Positions 1 through 13,524 of a stretch of DNA of 64,000 nt are shown here, piece by piece. The notes below the pieces were generated by a model, which was given only the letters and a program-made list of their open reading frames with translations, did no database searches and had not been told where the DNA came from. The position numbers and the translations under genes were made by a program. Positions within the stretch are counted from its first letter, which is position 1. Each line of letters begins with the position of its first letter. The stretch is from Glandiceps talaboti (Eukaryota > Hemichordata > Enteropneusta > Spengelidae), in the NCBI RefSeq assembly GCF_964340395.1, contig NC_135568.1:14566776-14630775 (forward strand). Direction: 5' to 3'.

Positions 1-1127
1 GTTATCCATTGACTTAATATTTGTAATTTTTAAGATGAAATCTATTTCATATATAGCGTCAAAAGTAATAGAAATTAAATTTAAAAGGATATGACAAATC
101 ATTATTTAGTTATTTATTACTATGTTGTAAAAACTAGGTTTCTTTGAACATGTTGAAAAGATGTTTATGTAGAGCACTTCCATGTTTTGACCCCTTAGAA
201 GTACATCGTGATTGATATGGTCTCTAAAAGAATTGACATAAAATATTTAATATATGCAATTAATTTAGACTGTAAAGTATATGCAGATGTCATATTTGAA
301 GGATGGAGTTGTGAGTTGCACCAAAATGGTGATAGCGCCCTCTAGTGTTGAGATGTGGTTACAAGATAGCCTTATCACATGTCTGCAGATCAAAGTGTGC
401 ACACAGTGAAATTGAATCTCATTAGACATGTCTGGCCACTAGATGACAACCACTGATTGTAATGTATTCAAATCGTCCCAATTCCCCAGTTATCGTAGCC
501 ATGCATCTGTAGTAAGTGTATTTATTCACTGTTTACACGTATCCGCAGTCAATGGATCGTTCTACTATTAATCATTCAGATCACATCGTTTTCAATCCAT
601 CACTCTATGACTGTCGTACCGCATCGCTTTCGAAATCATAAAAATTCAAATCACAGAACGAAATTAAATTATTCCTACATCTCGAATGTGAGTGATGATA
701 ATTTTATTTCCAAAAATCGATTCTGAAATAAAATCAATCTCGAATAACAAGAAAATTCAAGTTTTCAAGAAAAATCAGAAATTCAAAGCACAGAAATTTA
801 AAATGTCATTACTCTAGGTTTAATGAATTTATTATATCAATTTCTAATTTGGAGATAAATTTCAAATCTCAAAAAAATAAATAAAAAAACGGAGAAAATA
901 AATCAGACCATCTTCTCATATTTATTGTATCACAAGTACAGAAATAAAAATAATTTTATTAGAGGTACGTTTATAGTAATTTCATTTTTCTAGGAAAATT
1001 TGAAATTCAAAAAAACATCAAAATGAGATATAACTCTTAGTATCGCATATCCATGGTTTTATATTTAAAATATTTACATTTAAGCAATTATTATTTTTCA
1101 AGTGTACATTATATTTAGATTATATAT
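1..1127. other. AT-rich stretch, no gene seen
   Basis: No open frame of note, no tRNA promoter boxes and no clear repeat boundary. The part from about 640 to 1020 has several loose copies of an AAATTCAAA-like word, which may be a decayed tandem repeat. Confidence 0.6.
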
Positions 1128-1495
1128 TTAAAATGGCTATATGGATGAGTTTTGGGTATTTATTTTGGATTTTAAATAAATTTATAAAACAATTTTGTTA
1201 TGGTTTCTGACTTGAAAAATCGATGTGAAACAACGTATGCCAAGTTCTTGTTTGTAACTCAATAAATTGCAAAAAAACTTACTAAATATGTAAAATCTTT
1301 GTTATTGTACGTAGAATAACAAACATTTTATACATTTTTTTTATAGCTTTTTGCAATTTATTGAGTTACAAACACAGACTTAGTCTATGTTGTTTCACAT
1401 TGGTTTTTCAAGTCGGAAACCATGATAAAATTGTTTTGTAAATTAATGAAAAATCCAAAATAAATACCCACTCCTCATCCACATAGCCATTTTAA
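1128..1495. mobile_element. Palindromic MITE, family T1, copy 1 (TTAA-flanked)
   Basis: A 368-bp foldback element. The left end reads TTAA then AATGGCTATATGGATGAG; the right end is its near inverse complement, CTCATCCACATAGCCATT then TTAA. Similarity between the arms continues inward almost to the centre near 1310, so the element could fold into one long imperfect hairpin. TTAA at both outer edges is the target duplication expected of piggyBac-type transposases. It has no coding capacity. Related copies lie at 1828, 19895 and 26069. Confidence 0.85.
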
Positions 1496-1827
1496 GAAGA
1501 CAGTAAATATTTATATAAATAAGTCTGATAAATTGTACTAACAACATTAACAAAAAAATGACAATTTCAGCATTAGTTTGTTAATGTTCATTGTTCATTG
1601 GACAGATGACATGAAATTGTTTATTTGGTTGTTGTGTATGGCGACATGCAAGAGTTTTCACAGTGTCACCTACTTGTGATTTTTCTCACCAGGAAGTAAA
1701 TAAGTCTTACACTTCTAGTGTAAAGTTGAGAGCTGCAATCAAAACACAAATTTTCATCATTATCTTCTATCAATTGTATCATACAATATTAAGACTTAGT
1801 ACAGAGTACATTTTATAACAACATCAT

Positions 1828-2179
1828 TTAAAATGACCATATGGATGAGGATTGAGTATTTATTTTGGATTTTAAATTGATTTGTAAAACAATTTTATCA
1901 TGGCTTCCTACTTGAAAAATCAATGTGAAATAACATAAACCAAGTCTGTGTTTGTAACTCAATACATTACAAAAAGCTATAAAAATGTACAAACAAGTTT
2001 TATATTGTACGTACAATAACAAACATTTTACACATTTATTAATCTTTTGTAATTTATTGAATTTCAAACACAGACTTTGTCAATGTTGTTTCCCATTGAT
2101 TTTCAAAGCCATGATAAATTTGTTTTATAAATTAAAATCCAAAATAAATACCCAATCTTCATCCATATGGCCATTTTAA
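1828..2179. mobile_element. Palindromic MITE, family T1, copy 2 (TTAA-flanked)
   Basis: A 352-bp copy with TTAA at 1828-1831 and 2176-2179 and ends AATGACCATATGGATGAG / CTTCATCCATATGGCCATT. Because the element is palindromic, both strands translate to the same short peptide ending (INTQSSSIW), which produces two overlapping spurious open frames. It lies only about 330 bp from copy 1. Confidence 0.87.
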
Positions 2180-3552
2180 ACATATAAAACATTATTTGTG
2201 GGGAAAGACGAATTTCGTAGATTTGGGAATGAATATGATATATTCTAGATCTGAATGGGAGTTCATATTTTTTTGAAAATTTCTAAATTTCTAAATACTA
2301 CTATTATCTCAATCAAATTCAAAATAATCCGCTTAGCAGTTTGTGAATTTTACCTGTTGACCAAAAAACACATTTTTAAAATCTAATTTTCATCTCAATT
2401 ATGTAATTGTTATCATCCCTTCTTGAAGATAATCCTCGTCTAGACTGTACATCACTGTATACACAGCACGTCATTAAAATCTGAATTGAAATTTCGTCCT
2501 CATTTCATAGACACTCCACCAATGCTGATGAAGTTCACTTATCGTTCAATAGAGGACATGCTATATGGCTAACCCTACCAGAAAAATGAACAAAATTGTC
2601 ACATTTTTTTTAGTGAAATTAAATTTTCACAATAAAAATTTGCTGCCCCTAAGAAATCATATTAAGTAGTATATATATATGTTGATTTATTATCATTATA
2701 CATTCATGAATTATAGAACATGACATTAAATGTCGTCAAATAATTCGAAGGCTTTATTCTAACAAACACAATTTTATCCCGTGTCACCCCTAAATAATGT
2801 TTAAAACCTGTTGTTTTCAATGGGAAGGTTTTTTTTTTCGTCGTCTTTATAAATAAGTCTTCACAGAAATTAGTTATGTAAAAATGGAATTCAAATGATC
2901 AGCATCAAAGGAATAGACACAACTGTGATTTTCAAGATAAACTCAATTAATAAGACCCCTGTATATAAACAATTACACTATTTACCGCCAAGTTTGGTAA
3001 TCTGATAACAGGAGGTTGTAAAATAGATGTCTTGTGTTCAATCTCAGTCTAAGGTTCAATCCATTGTATTGTAACATTGTCTATAAAAATAGTGTGCTTA
3101 GTAACAGTCAGTCTAGATATTGGTATCTTGTATTTGTAAATCAAACTGGCAGTGTGGCAGCAGAAGGAAGTTAAAATAAAATAAAATATACACAGGTTAA
3201 TAACAAAGACTATATGGAGATACATAAACATAGTAAACAGGGGTGGTAGGCAGGGGTCAAAGGGGGAAAGAAACGCCTATCACAGTTTTCAGAAGTAACA
3301 AAAAAAACAAGAAAAAAGAAAAAAATTGGCCTACTTTTGGGTACATTATTTATTCTTATTGATCTTATCACAAATGCATTATATATGATCAGGGCAGTTA
3401 TCAGATATTTCATATTTTATTAGAATGTATGTATTTTGTATTATTTATTCTTCAATATTGCTTTCTGAATTTTATATTGAGTGTATCGAACTTACCAAGT
3501 TATAAAACACTATTACAAAATGAAGTATTGAATTATTAACTTACACAGTGTC
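2180..3552. other. AT-rich stretch, no gene seen
   Basis: Short A and T runs only. The open frames here (60-67 codons) have no recognisable domain and start within low-complexity sequence. Confidence 0.5.
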
Positions 3553-3556
3553 ACAT

Positions 3557-3661
3557 GCATACATACATACATACATACATACATACATACATACATGCAT
3601 ACATACATACATACATACATACATACATACATACATACATACATACATACATACATACACA

Positions 3662-3695
<34 letters not shown>

Positions 3696-3731
3696 CATAC
3701 ATACATACATATATACATACATACATACATG

Positions 3732-3763
<32 letters not shown>

Positions 3764-4567
3764 CATACATACATACATACATACATACATACATACATAC
3801 ATGCATACATACATACATACATACATATATACATACATACATACATGCATACATACACATACATACATACATACATACATACATACATACATACATACAT
3901 ACATACATACATACATGCATACATACATACATACATACATATATACATACATACATACATACATGCATACATACACATACATACATACATACATACATTC
4001 ATACATACATACATACATACATACATACACACAGCATACATACATACAATGATACATACATACACATACATACATACATACATACATACATACATACATA
4101 CACGCATGCACGCTCACGCACGCGCACACACACACATACATACATACATACATACCATACATATATACATACATACATACATACATACATACATACATGC
4201 ACGCATGCACGCACATGCACGCTCACACACACACACATACATACATACATACATACATACATACATACATACATACCATACATATATACATACATACATA
4301 CATACATACACATACATACATACATACATACATACATACATACATACATACATACATACGTACAAAATAACATACACACACAGCATACACACATACAATG
4401 ATACATTACACATACATACAATGTACATACATACATACATACATACATACATACAGTGTACATACATACATACATACATACATACATACATACATGCACG
4501 CACGCACGCACACACACACACACACATACATACATACATACATACATACATACATACATACATGCAT
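3557..4567. repeat. Long (ACAT)n microsatellite, about 1 kb
   Basis: Almost pure tetranucleotide ACAT/TACA from 3557 to about 4080. It is then interrupted by CA-rich and GCACGC-rich inserts at roughly 4100-4135, 4198-4235 and 4495-4530. A block of CATACC plus CATATATACATA recurs at about 4152 and 4270, suggesting slippage or unequal exchange of a unit of about 120 bp. Every long open frame across it, on both strands, is a translation of the repeat (YIHT, MYVC) and not a gene. Confidence 0.97.
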
Positions 4568-6561
4568 ACATGATAAATAACACTTCCTATAATACAAAGA
4601 CACTCAATATTTTTTTGAGAATATATCCTACAGACATTTTCATTTTAGAAATGATAAAATACCTCTTCGCTCCCAATTTTTATGGCAGTCTGTCAATTTT
4701 AAATTTATGCCTAAATTGTAAAATCAAAACGACTCTAACAGACACGTGTGTGTGAGTTGTACATGGATATGTAACACAAGACATTTTTTATGGTGAAAGC
4801 GACTTACGAAAGTCAGATTAAATGTCAATTGTTAGCATGACTCATATTACAAATTGGCATTCTTATCTCTCTTGTACAGTCACTAAGATTTTTTGTAAAA
4901 ATAGAAAGGTTTTATTACTATTTGTGTGATATATCAAATGAAAACTTGGCAAGACGGAAAGAAAAGTTCAATGCTTTGAAGTAAAAATTGGATCGCATTA
5001 TGGGATTATTCAAAAAAATAAATTTTGTTGTAGGGTATGTGTGTATGGACTATGATTGTCTCTCTTGTTTGTCGGAGGCAAATCATGTCAGGCAAAGGGT
5101 TGGTGTATTGAGTGAGTGTTTCGATATACATTAATTAGGGGAGTGAGGGGATATTTAGTGATGTGAGGGGCTGCTGTATCACATTTCAGTACATTATAAT
5201 TGATGTATGTGTTTGAGAGGGAGAAGGGGAGGGGATCAAAGTATCCAGAAATTATTATTTGTGAATGTGTGTGTAGTTTTTTGTTGTAATTTTTTTTTCG
5301 GGGGGGGGGGGGGGGTATGCATTGTAGTTGATGTGTGTTTGAGAGGGAGAGGGGAGGGGATAATTATATGTAGGGATTTTGTGTATGTTTGTGTATATAT
5401 GTGGGTGTGGGGGGGGGGGGTCTAGCCATAATTTAGCCAACTCATTAGTTTATGCATGTATGTACTAATATGGTACATAGGGATTAGCTGTTGGAAAGGG
5501 GGGGAGGGGGTCAATGCTCAATCTACACTTAAAGGGGATACTGTCTGGAATCTGGGCTAATATTCTGAACTGAGGTGTTATGTTTTACGATACCAAGGGA
5601 ATGGATGTGCTAAGGGCATGTATGCACTACCTAAAGGAATAGAGATCGACTAGGAGGTACGGGCCATGCATATCAGATAGTTTGTAAATACCCAGGAGTA
5701 TACATTTACCATCACTTCTCAGGGGTTCATGTCAATATTCATCAATGGGAAGTGTTATCTTCTGTGATAATGTACTACCATGGCATACATACAGTGATGA
5801 ATGCCTTAGTTTCAAACAATAGCTTTGTTTACACTGAATGTTCTCAGCTAGATGTTCTCCAGAAGAGAATTTCGGGTCAATAAATTACTCTATCCATCAC
5901 AACATTATTACTGCAAACAGTAATACAAGACACCTATATTAACAAATAGTTGTGTAAGTGATGACTGTCACGCGACTCCTCTTCAGCAGATCAAATTGAA
6001 ATGCGTGATGATACATCTTCCAGACATATCACTTGTTTAGATCAGCATTACTTCAAACATGGACATAGGACGCACACCCACGTACTGGATTACGTTCATT
6101 ATTATGATAATACACAAGACATCGGAAGGAGCTTGAGTAACTGTCTGAGTAATGTATGCACTTTAATACCAGTATAGATTCCATATAGAATGAGTTTCAA
6201 ACGATCCTCCACTGTTGCTATGGCGATCAAAGTATGACTGTAGATGAGTAATACATTTTAAAGGGGTCATCGTGGCTCGGTGATATTTTGTGTCTTAGGA
6301 TGATAAAATTAGATATGAATATCGTAGAATATTTTATAGTCATTCAGGCAACCTATGGAGGAGAATACGATCAATTTTGTAAATGGTTGACTGGGGGAGA
6401 TAGTATCATGTGACATGGCAGCCATTTTGTTTTCTAGACTCATAATACATAGAGATGTAAAGGTCTCCTACCTTGCAGTAATTTTAATACTCTTGTGGTA
6501 GGTCCTATTTTTATTCAGGCAAAATTTTCTTTTTTAAATGTCTGTTTCCGAAAACATAAAT

Positions 6562-6612
6562 TCAGAAAATAGGGTAGGTGTAGGTTGGAATTTTATTTTA
6601 TTTTACTTTAAT
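6562..6612 (+). repeat. Dispersed repeat fragment, partner at 8519-8570
   Basis: An AAAATAGGGTAGGTGTAGGT segment followed by an ATTTTATTTTATTTTACTT-like tail recurs in inverse orientation at 8519-8570. About 50 bp are alignable. It could be the ends of a larger element or two small fragments of one family. Confidence 0.45.
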
Positions 6613-7599
6613 TTGTTACGAAGTAATTTAAAAATTACTAAGACCCCATAATATTCTCGTCGGGCACCAAACTTTTGTGAGAGTTTGATGAGGTGTAAAA
6701 GAAGTAAATGAAGACTATTGTAAGTTAAGTAGATAAACACAGGTTTACACTAGGGTTAGTCAGGTTTATCGAAAATACGGACTTATTTAGTACACACGTA
6801 GTAGTCCCCAGGGGATTATTAAAAGGTACATTAAGATAAAAAGACCCCAAATATAAACAGAATTTAAACCGAACAACAAAAAATCTAGTCACTAATAACA
6901 CAGACTAAAAGAGAGAAAGTAGGAGTGAACAAAATCGGGTTAAAGTGTAGCCCAGTTGTCTAGACACAGTGTGTGGATTTGAATCTCGTGTCTTGGAAAT
7001 CTTGAAATTCAAAGCTATGGATATAGCTTCTAGACTAGTAGTCTAGCCCTCAGACTTAGTCATCTGCTTCATTGCTTCTTGTGAATGACATTGTCAATCT
7101 TGATAGCCAAGTCTGGGTGAGTAAAATTCCAATTTTGTTATACAATATTGGGAGAATCCACTGATAAAGTTCTTGATATTAAACTAAACTTTATTTGACT
7201 CACACTTTAGATAATGTAAATACTCAGTCCCTAGTAAAAAAGACTGAAAAAACATTAAGTGGAAATGAGAAATATAAAAATTTGTATCTAGGAATTTGAC
7301 AAGCCAACTTTCATATTTTTTTTTCAATTTCGTAGAAACTCAATGAATTGTGCAGAAAATGTTGGAAACTAAGTCAAATTCCACTTAAGATTATTTCGGC
7401 CAATTTTATCTGAATTTTGTAATCATCAGAAAATATATGACTAACCACAGTGTAGAATAGGAATATATGAATAAATTAGTTTTCATTGAAAAACAAGTTT
7501 GCAGTGTTACAGACAGAAGACGTTTAGGTACGTTATATTTTGAGTTTATTTTATTTTCACAGTCAGTGAAAATTACACACATTAAAAATTCTAAGAATA

Positions 7600-7760
7600 G
7601 TGCGAACGGATTCCAAAATAACGAAAACAAAAAAATAACACGCACACAAAATAACAAAAACAGATTCTGAAAATATAACAATATAGATTCCAAAAATAAC
7701 AAAAAAACAGGTTCCAAAAATAATGATATAGATTTTGAGAAAATGGATTTCAAGTAAAAT
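7600..7760. repeat. Degenerate A-rich minisatellite, period about 30 bp
   Basis: Repeated AGATTCCAAAAATAACAAAAA-like words at about 7608, 7665, 7685, 7710 and 7730. The open frames on the minus strand here (rich in F, L and I) are translations of this repeat. Confidence 0.55.
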
Positions 7761-8518
7761 CAAAGTATCAGTATTTCGTAGTGACAAGGCATGACTGTAC
7801 ATTATGTATATTAAGACGTACACCTACTTAGAACATCCTTGCAAGACATTGATATTGGCTACAACTGCGTACACTTCAATGAGAATATGAATGAATGAAT
7901 GAATGAATGACTCACTGAGCAGAACAGACTGTATGACTCAACAAAGCAATTTAGTCAATCAATTTTTACATCATGTGTAGTAAACTATGTCCGTGTGTAG
8001 TCTCTGTCGGGTCTACCTTATCTATTTCCATATTTCTCCAGACCCGATTGACCCAAATTTCTGAAATCTGACCAAATTTTAAAATTAAAGTAACGCCCTC
8101 TGTGGCCACTTTAGGAATAAACACACCACATGATAATATGACAACACCACAAACACATATTGAGGCAAAAAATTATTGTTTTATAATTTCACGGAAATTT
8201 AAGATCTTTTATAAATAAAATGGTTGCTATGGTATCCTGGCTTTAAGACAAAATATTTAAAAAAATGTGTGTTTATGATATCTGACCGACCCTAATTTAA
8301 ACCGCCGAATCTAAACACTTGTTTAAACATTTAAAACAAAAAAGATAATATATTCTTTGTCTTCTTCACCTTCATGTACATCTGTTTTCTTTCCCCAGTG
8401 ATATCTGTACATATTTCATAAAACTGTCACAGAAAAGGGGTATTCTGACCGACATTTCATTTGTCTTTGGGTCGAAGCAATATTTTTCAAAAAATAAAAA
8501 TAATTAAAAAGATAAACC

Positions 8519-8570
8519 TAAGTAAAATAAATGAAATAAAATCCTGACCTACCTACCCTATTTTGTGAGG
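8519..8570 (-). repeat. Inverse copy of the 6562 repeat fragment
   Basis: Reads as the reverse complement of the 6562-6612 segment, with the ACCTACCTACCCTATTTT core conserved. Confidence 0.45.
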
Positions 8571-10670
8571 CCATATGTTATCAGAAACACATAATTATTT
8601 TTTCCCCACCTAATTAGAAATGTGATTATTAATTGAAAGCATCCCCAACATACACATGCTAGTGTTTCACTTACTGCAGTATTGTAACATTTTTTTTATA
8701 CCTCAAGCAAAAATGTTTTATTATCTTTGTGATATTGAGTCTTGGATTAGCTAAACTCCAACTATATATAATAAACTATTATATATTGCAAGTGATAATT
8801 TGTAAAAATGAGTCTGCAAAGTAAAAATAAAAACAGATAAACGTTGAAAATGAGTCTATTCCGTGAAATGTTGGCTGTTATCATTTTAGATGGACAAATC
8901 AATGGTGATATGTGGTTTGACCGATATTCAAACTGTTTACAAAGCACAATCCTAAGGGGATACTTTTGAAGAGAGGTTATAATACAGGTATTTACTGCCC
9001 AAATGGGTCACCTTTTCACCAAAAAATACCTAAACATATATAGGCCGACTTTTTCATCTGACAAATACCTAATCATGGGGTCAACTTAACAACATGAGAA
9101 ACATTAGATGCATACTGTAGCAGTTTTGCTATGTCACTCTCGGTCCTCTGCTAGAACTGCTACAGATCTATCATGTATAACCGCTTATCAAAAATGTGTT
9201 CTGGATCCTGAACAGTATTGAAACTGTTTTTTTTTTTGTAGACAATATCCCTCACCTCCTTGAAAGTCAAACATATTCTATGTCATTGTCTATAACTGTG
9301 TCATTCTCAATCAGATTAATGCTTCCTCAATGTTATTTTCAAGTGGAAATCGTACTATATTCTTGATATTTCAGCTAACTTTTAAAATTTGGCAGACATG
9401 TTGACTAATACTGCGCATGCTCCATGTACGAGAATGACATCGTAATGGCTGCTGAGAAGAACTCCAATGTAGTGGTTCGGAGAATTTATTGCCGTTTTGA
9501 ACAGAAAATGAACAGATTGAGTACATACGTAGTAAATTTTGGTATTAAAAGCTAGGGAATTGACTATATTTTTATGAGAAGTCCATGGAAATAATTGCAG
9601 AGTGATATTAAATTGGCCAGATTCATTAATAGAATTGTAGCTTTGGTTTTATTTGCAATCCCTGTAAGAAAATAAAAAGTAAAATGAACAATGTTGAGTC
9701 ACACAAAATAGAAATATATAAAAGAATAAAAAAAGTATTGTAAATGAAAACAAAGCTATAATTACTGCAGCTAATGAAACATGTCCATGCTTAACAATAC
9801 CATAACAGCATCAGCAGAAAGTTAAATCGACCGGATGATTTTCAAATAATGGATGTTTTGGAATTCTACATTAGGTAAATATTTTTGGCTGCACCACAGG
9901 GCACTCAGGCTAAGTTAGTTATGTTTACGAAAACAAACAAACAAAGAAACACTGTTTGAATATTTTGGGGAACCCCCCCCCCCCCCCCAACCATGCAATA
10001 TACAACAATATTGTTGACAGTGACAGACATCTTACATCATAACACCAGATTTGCAAGGTTCAATAATTGATACATCTTTTGTTACCACGTTGTATTGATT
10101 ATTCAAAAAAATGAATGAATTATATGAATCAATAGACTCTACAGCGTCTGTACATATTGTGTAAACCAAAATATAGTACCTGGCTGAGATTCACAATAAA
10201 ACCATTGTTCAATCAATGAGAAATAATTCAATTTTGAACAAAAGTGTCTGTTATGCACTGCCTGCACACATCTGTCATAGCAGTTGGGTCATTGCACTGT
10301 CTACTGGTACCATTGTCAGAATAATTTTGAAAAAAAAAAAAATTTTCAATTTACTTTTCCAGTGGGTGACCAGTCAATGTAGACACAGTCTAGATTCTAT
10401 TCCTGTAGGCTTTAGTTGATTTAATCTATTTCCTGAGAGTGAGTTGTGGGTGGGAATAACCCAATGTCCTAAAAACATAGATAAATCTATGCTACATTGC
10501 ATATAGACTGCCATTTTCAGGTTTTAGTTTTCCATAGCATATGTTTGTGATCAACATTGTAATAACTAAAAAGTCTATCACTCTTAGAATGGTTCGTTTT
10601 ATGTTATTTTTGCATTCGTATAACATATTTTATCTTTTTTTTATTTTATTTTATTTTTCATATATTTTTT

Positions 10671-11036
10671 TGGTGAGTCATGATGGTCGAATGGTTAGAG
10701 AGGCTAATTTGGAATCTGCAGGTTGCAGGTTCGAACCCCACTGATCACTGCTATTTGTTTCTGATAAAGTCCTTAGGAAAGATTTGAACCACGATTGTGC
10801 CTCAGTCAACCCAGCTGTATAATTGGGGACCTGGTAGGATAGTGGTTGCAATTTGAATGCTTTAATCCTATGTGCTTATAGAGGCTGCAATGGATTGTAT
10901 GCTCCCCAGGGAGTTGAGGCAGTATAAAGGGCTGTTGTGTCGATATAGATCCATGTGAGGGCTAATAATGTAAAGCACTTTAAGCACAGTGTAGGAAAGC
11001 GCTATATAAAAACTAACATTATTATTATTATTATGT
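10671..11036 (+). mobile_element. tRNA-derived SINE, family S1, full length
   Basis: The 5' head has RNA polymerase III promoter boxes: A box TGGTCGAATGG at 10684-10694 and B box GGTTCGAACC at 10728-10737. A body of about 270 bp follows, then the 3' sequence GGAAAGCGCTATATAAAA and an (ATT)n tail at about 11018-11034. The head and tail plan is that of animal tRNA-SINEs. The element does not fold as a complete tRNA, so it is not a tRNA gene. Partial copies lie at 23291, 58936 and 59602. No target duplication could be fixed by eye. Confidence 0.88.
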
Positions 11037-11194
11037 ATAGAAATCTTCGATATTTCTGAAGTAAAATTTCCTGTAGCTGGCTTTGCAATATTGCCATCAA
11101 TGTATCCAATTGTTAATTCACAGTTTACTTTTTAACCACAACTTAATTAATTCTGTCACAACTTGAAAACAATAAGGACTCCAAATTGACCACT

Positions 11195-11710
11195 ATTAAT
11201 TGAATTTAATTAAATTGAATTTTATTTCACCAGAAAATGAGAACATAACATAAAATAATTAAAAATACATACAATAGCTAATAAAATGATAACTGCTATA
11301 AATGTTTACTATAAATGATAGTATGTTTCTGGTAAGGACCATGGAAATAGTCCACTAGGGAATAATCTAGTCCATGATCCTGACTAAGAAATGAAATTAT
11401 AAATACACTAACAGTGTACAAACATAAAAAAAAAATGTGAACAATTAATTGTGTAATGAAAAAAAAAAATCAGAAAACAGACAGCAAATCAAATTGTGTA
11501 AAATATGTTACTGTAGTTTTGTCTTGAAGGTATTTCGTTCGTGTATTCTGTAATGCAATGGGGAGGGAGTTCCAGTATTTCACAGCAGTGTATTTAAAGA
11601 TTAAATTGCAAATTATGTGGTGTACTTTCGGAACTGGAAGGTTCCCAGTGATTGAATTTGGTGATCCATTATGTGAAACTTCTCTGGCCTGGACTGAATT
11701 CATTTGAGAC
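11195..11710 (-). mobile_element. LINE 3' end with remnant of the reverse-transcriptase C-terminus
   Basis: On the minus strand an open frame (11766 down to 11470) contains IFKYTAVKYWNSLPIALQ. This matches the common C-terminal pattern of non-LTR retrotransposon ORF2 (a basic/valine stretch, then A-x-x-WNSLP, then a lysine-rich end). The frame stops and is followed by an AT-rich 3' UTR with a GTGAAATAAAATTC-like end near 11225. The copy is 5'-truncated. The clade is not certain; a CR1/L2/Jockey-type LINE is plausible. Confidence 0.7.
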
Positions 11711-11766
11711 AACTGATCATTTAAAACATTGCATTGTGTCTTTGTGCTGTTGTTGGAAACTGTCAA

Positions 11767-13320
11767 AACAAAAAGAACATTACTGATGAAAAATGGAATT
11801 TCAACGCTGGGCTGGCACGATATATAGTATATTAACTTTCACGAATTGAAGTCAAACTCTTTTAATGTGTTACTAGGTGCTGTACATTGTAACTCAGTTT
11901 TTATTGTCTGTTATTATCACCAAAACTGAGTGACACAACTTTCACTTCATGGTTTTGATGAATACACATCTAAATTTAGCTGTTTTAAATGAAAATTCAC
12001 TCTCTTCCCATATTTGGTCAGTTTAGGTTCTAAACAAGTTAAAAATGATACATTTGTATCAATCACATGTTGTTTTCTCATACTATCATAGTATTTTAGG
12101 CAATGATAACAAAATATTGAATGACTGTTTTAAAGATATATTTTGTATCAAAACAATCGTGGGTGTTTAGGGTTAGGGTGAGGTTAGGGGTCAGAATTGG
12201 GGTAGATATCCTGCTGTAAACCCAATGGATGTCACCTCACCATGGGAGTGCAGTGTCCCTTAATTGCCCCGATTTCAAATTTCAAGAATTTTACTATCAC
12301 AAAAACATTGAGTCACTTCAAAGTTTGAAAAAAAATTAATGGACAAAAAAGCTCTGAGGCAAAGAATTGCAACCAATAAACCAGACTCACTTCAAAGTTT
12401 GGAAAAAAATAAAAAGGCAAAAGGATGCTTTGAGGCTGCTTTTCTGCGACTGTAAAAACTGGGAGTTCCAGTTTTATTTCATGGCATTAAAACGAATAAG
12501 TTCCTTTAATTTTGTTGTAAAATATAGTAATTTGTTCATTCTAGCTCAAAACTAATTTCTCTGTAGAATTCTTGCTTTACAGAAAAATGATAAGATTGCA
12601 AAGACTGACTCAGTGCAAGATGATTATACGGTCGAGTTAATGAAATTCTCTCTTAAACTGTCTTATCTTTATCACATAGCCTATATGATGGACTATCAGT
12701 TGGATTCTATCTATGGAAGCATATGAAAGTGAGTGAAATCTAATCACCTTGTCACAGTGGATATATGATTCACTATCTCTTCAGTAATTGCTATGCTATC
12801 TAGTAACACTACGGCTTCTGTGTGGGGGTCAATAAAAAAAAAAGCTTTGGTTGTTGATAACGATTGCCATGCACATCAAAAATGGATTTTGAAGTGTAAT
12901 GATTGTGAGCTATTGTTTGGTAGTATGATGCATGTTATATTATTGATTGATGGCACATGCCAGCATGAAATAATACTGACTATTTCTATGTGATACCACT
13001 CATGAATATTTCTGTTTGATTTGCCAAGAGGGGGGTTCACACCTACACATGGACATCATACAGAGATTCTTTGAGAAACTACTCAGAATCTCGAAGAATC
13101 TCTAAATCACTCCAAATTTTGCATCATCTAGAGTGATGATATTGCTATAGTAACGGTTCAGAGAGGAACATTTCCCCTCAGACAGTATATGCTGTCATAC
13201 CTGAGATACAATGGATTAGTCCTAGCTGCCATCCCTGTGGATATATTTGGTTTAGCCTAATTATCTGTCTGTGGGAACTGGGTCATCAGTACAGCGCCTG
13301 ACTAAGTGAAACCAAAGCAA
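11767..13320. other. No gene seen
   Basis: AT-rich sequence. A near-repeat of 'cacttcaaagtttg(g)aaaaaaa' occurs at about 12313 and 12389, so roughly 75 bp may be a decayed tandem duplication. A few TTAGGG-like words near 12166-12190 are too few to be a telomere tract. Confidence 0.45.
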
Positions 13321-13524
13321 GATGGGGTGAATAAAGTAGTTTATAGGGTCATGGGGTTAAAGTAGTTAGAGAGGTCAAAAGGTCAAGGGTTTCACAAGCT
13401 GGACCCTTAGTCCGTTGACACTGATGATTTTCTTGTAGTAGGTACTCAGCAGGCTTGCATCAACTTGTCTTGAGAGAGAACATTGGGGGCAAGAGATTTA
13501 TGGAATTCAAGGTTACGATTATAG
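13321..13524 (+). repeat. Direct duplication, left copy
   Basis: About 200 bp from 'gatggggtgaataaag' to 'acgattatag', found again at 14429-14644 with only small differences (for example a 'tgcag' insertion after 'ggtactca'). The two copies bound a degenerate repeat region, so a block of about 1.1 kb was probably duplicated. Confidence 0.8.

Larger units (their letters stand above)
4586..10670. other. Six kilobases without an identifiable gene
   Basis: AT-rich sequence with scattered simple tracts: G runs near 5300-5316 and 5409-5420, a C run at 9967-9983, and a short (ATGA)n at about 7886-7908. No exon, RNA gene or complete transposon was recognised apart from the repeats listed separately at 6562, 7600 and 8519. 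Confidence 0.5.

Noticed and set aside
3541-4607. Many long overlapping open frames on both strands (up to 341 codons)
   Set aside because: They are translations of the (ACAT)n microsatellite in every frame, with no non-repetitive protein segment.
10684-10737. tRNA gene
   Set aside because: A and B boxes are present but the acceptor and anticodon arms do not form. The boxes belong to the SINE head. The same holds at 45617 and 59150.
12166-12190. Telomere-like TTAGGG words
   Set aside because: Only about two imperfect units are present, too few to be an interstitial telomere tract.
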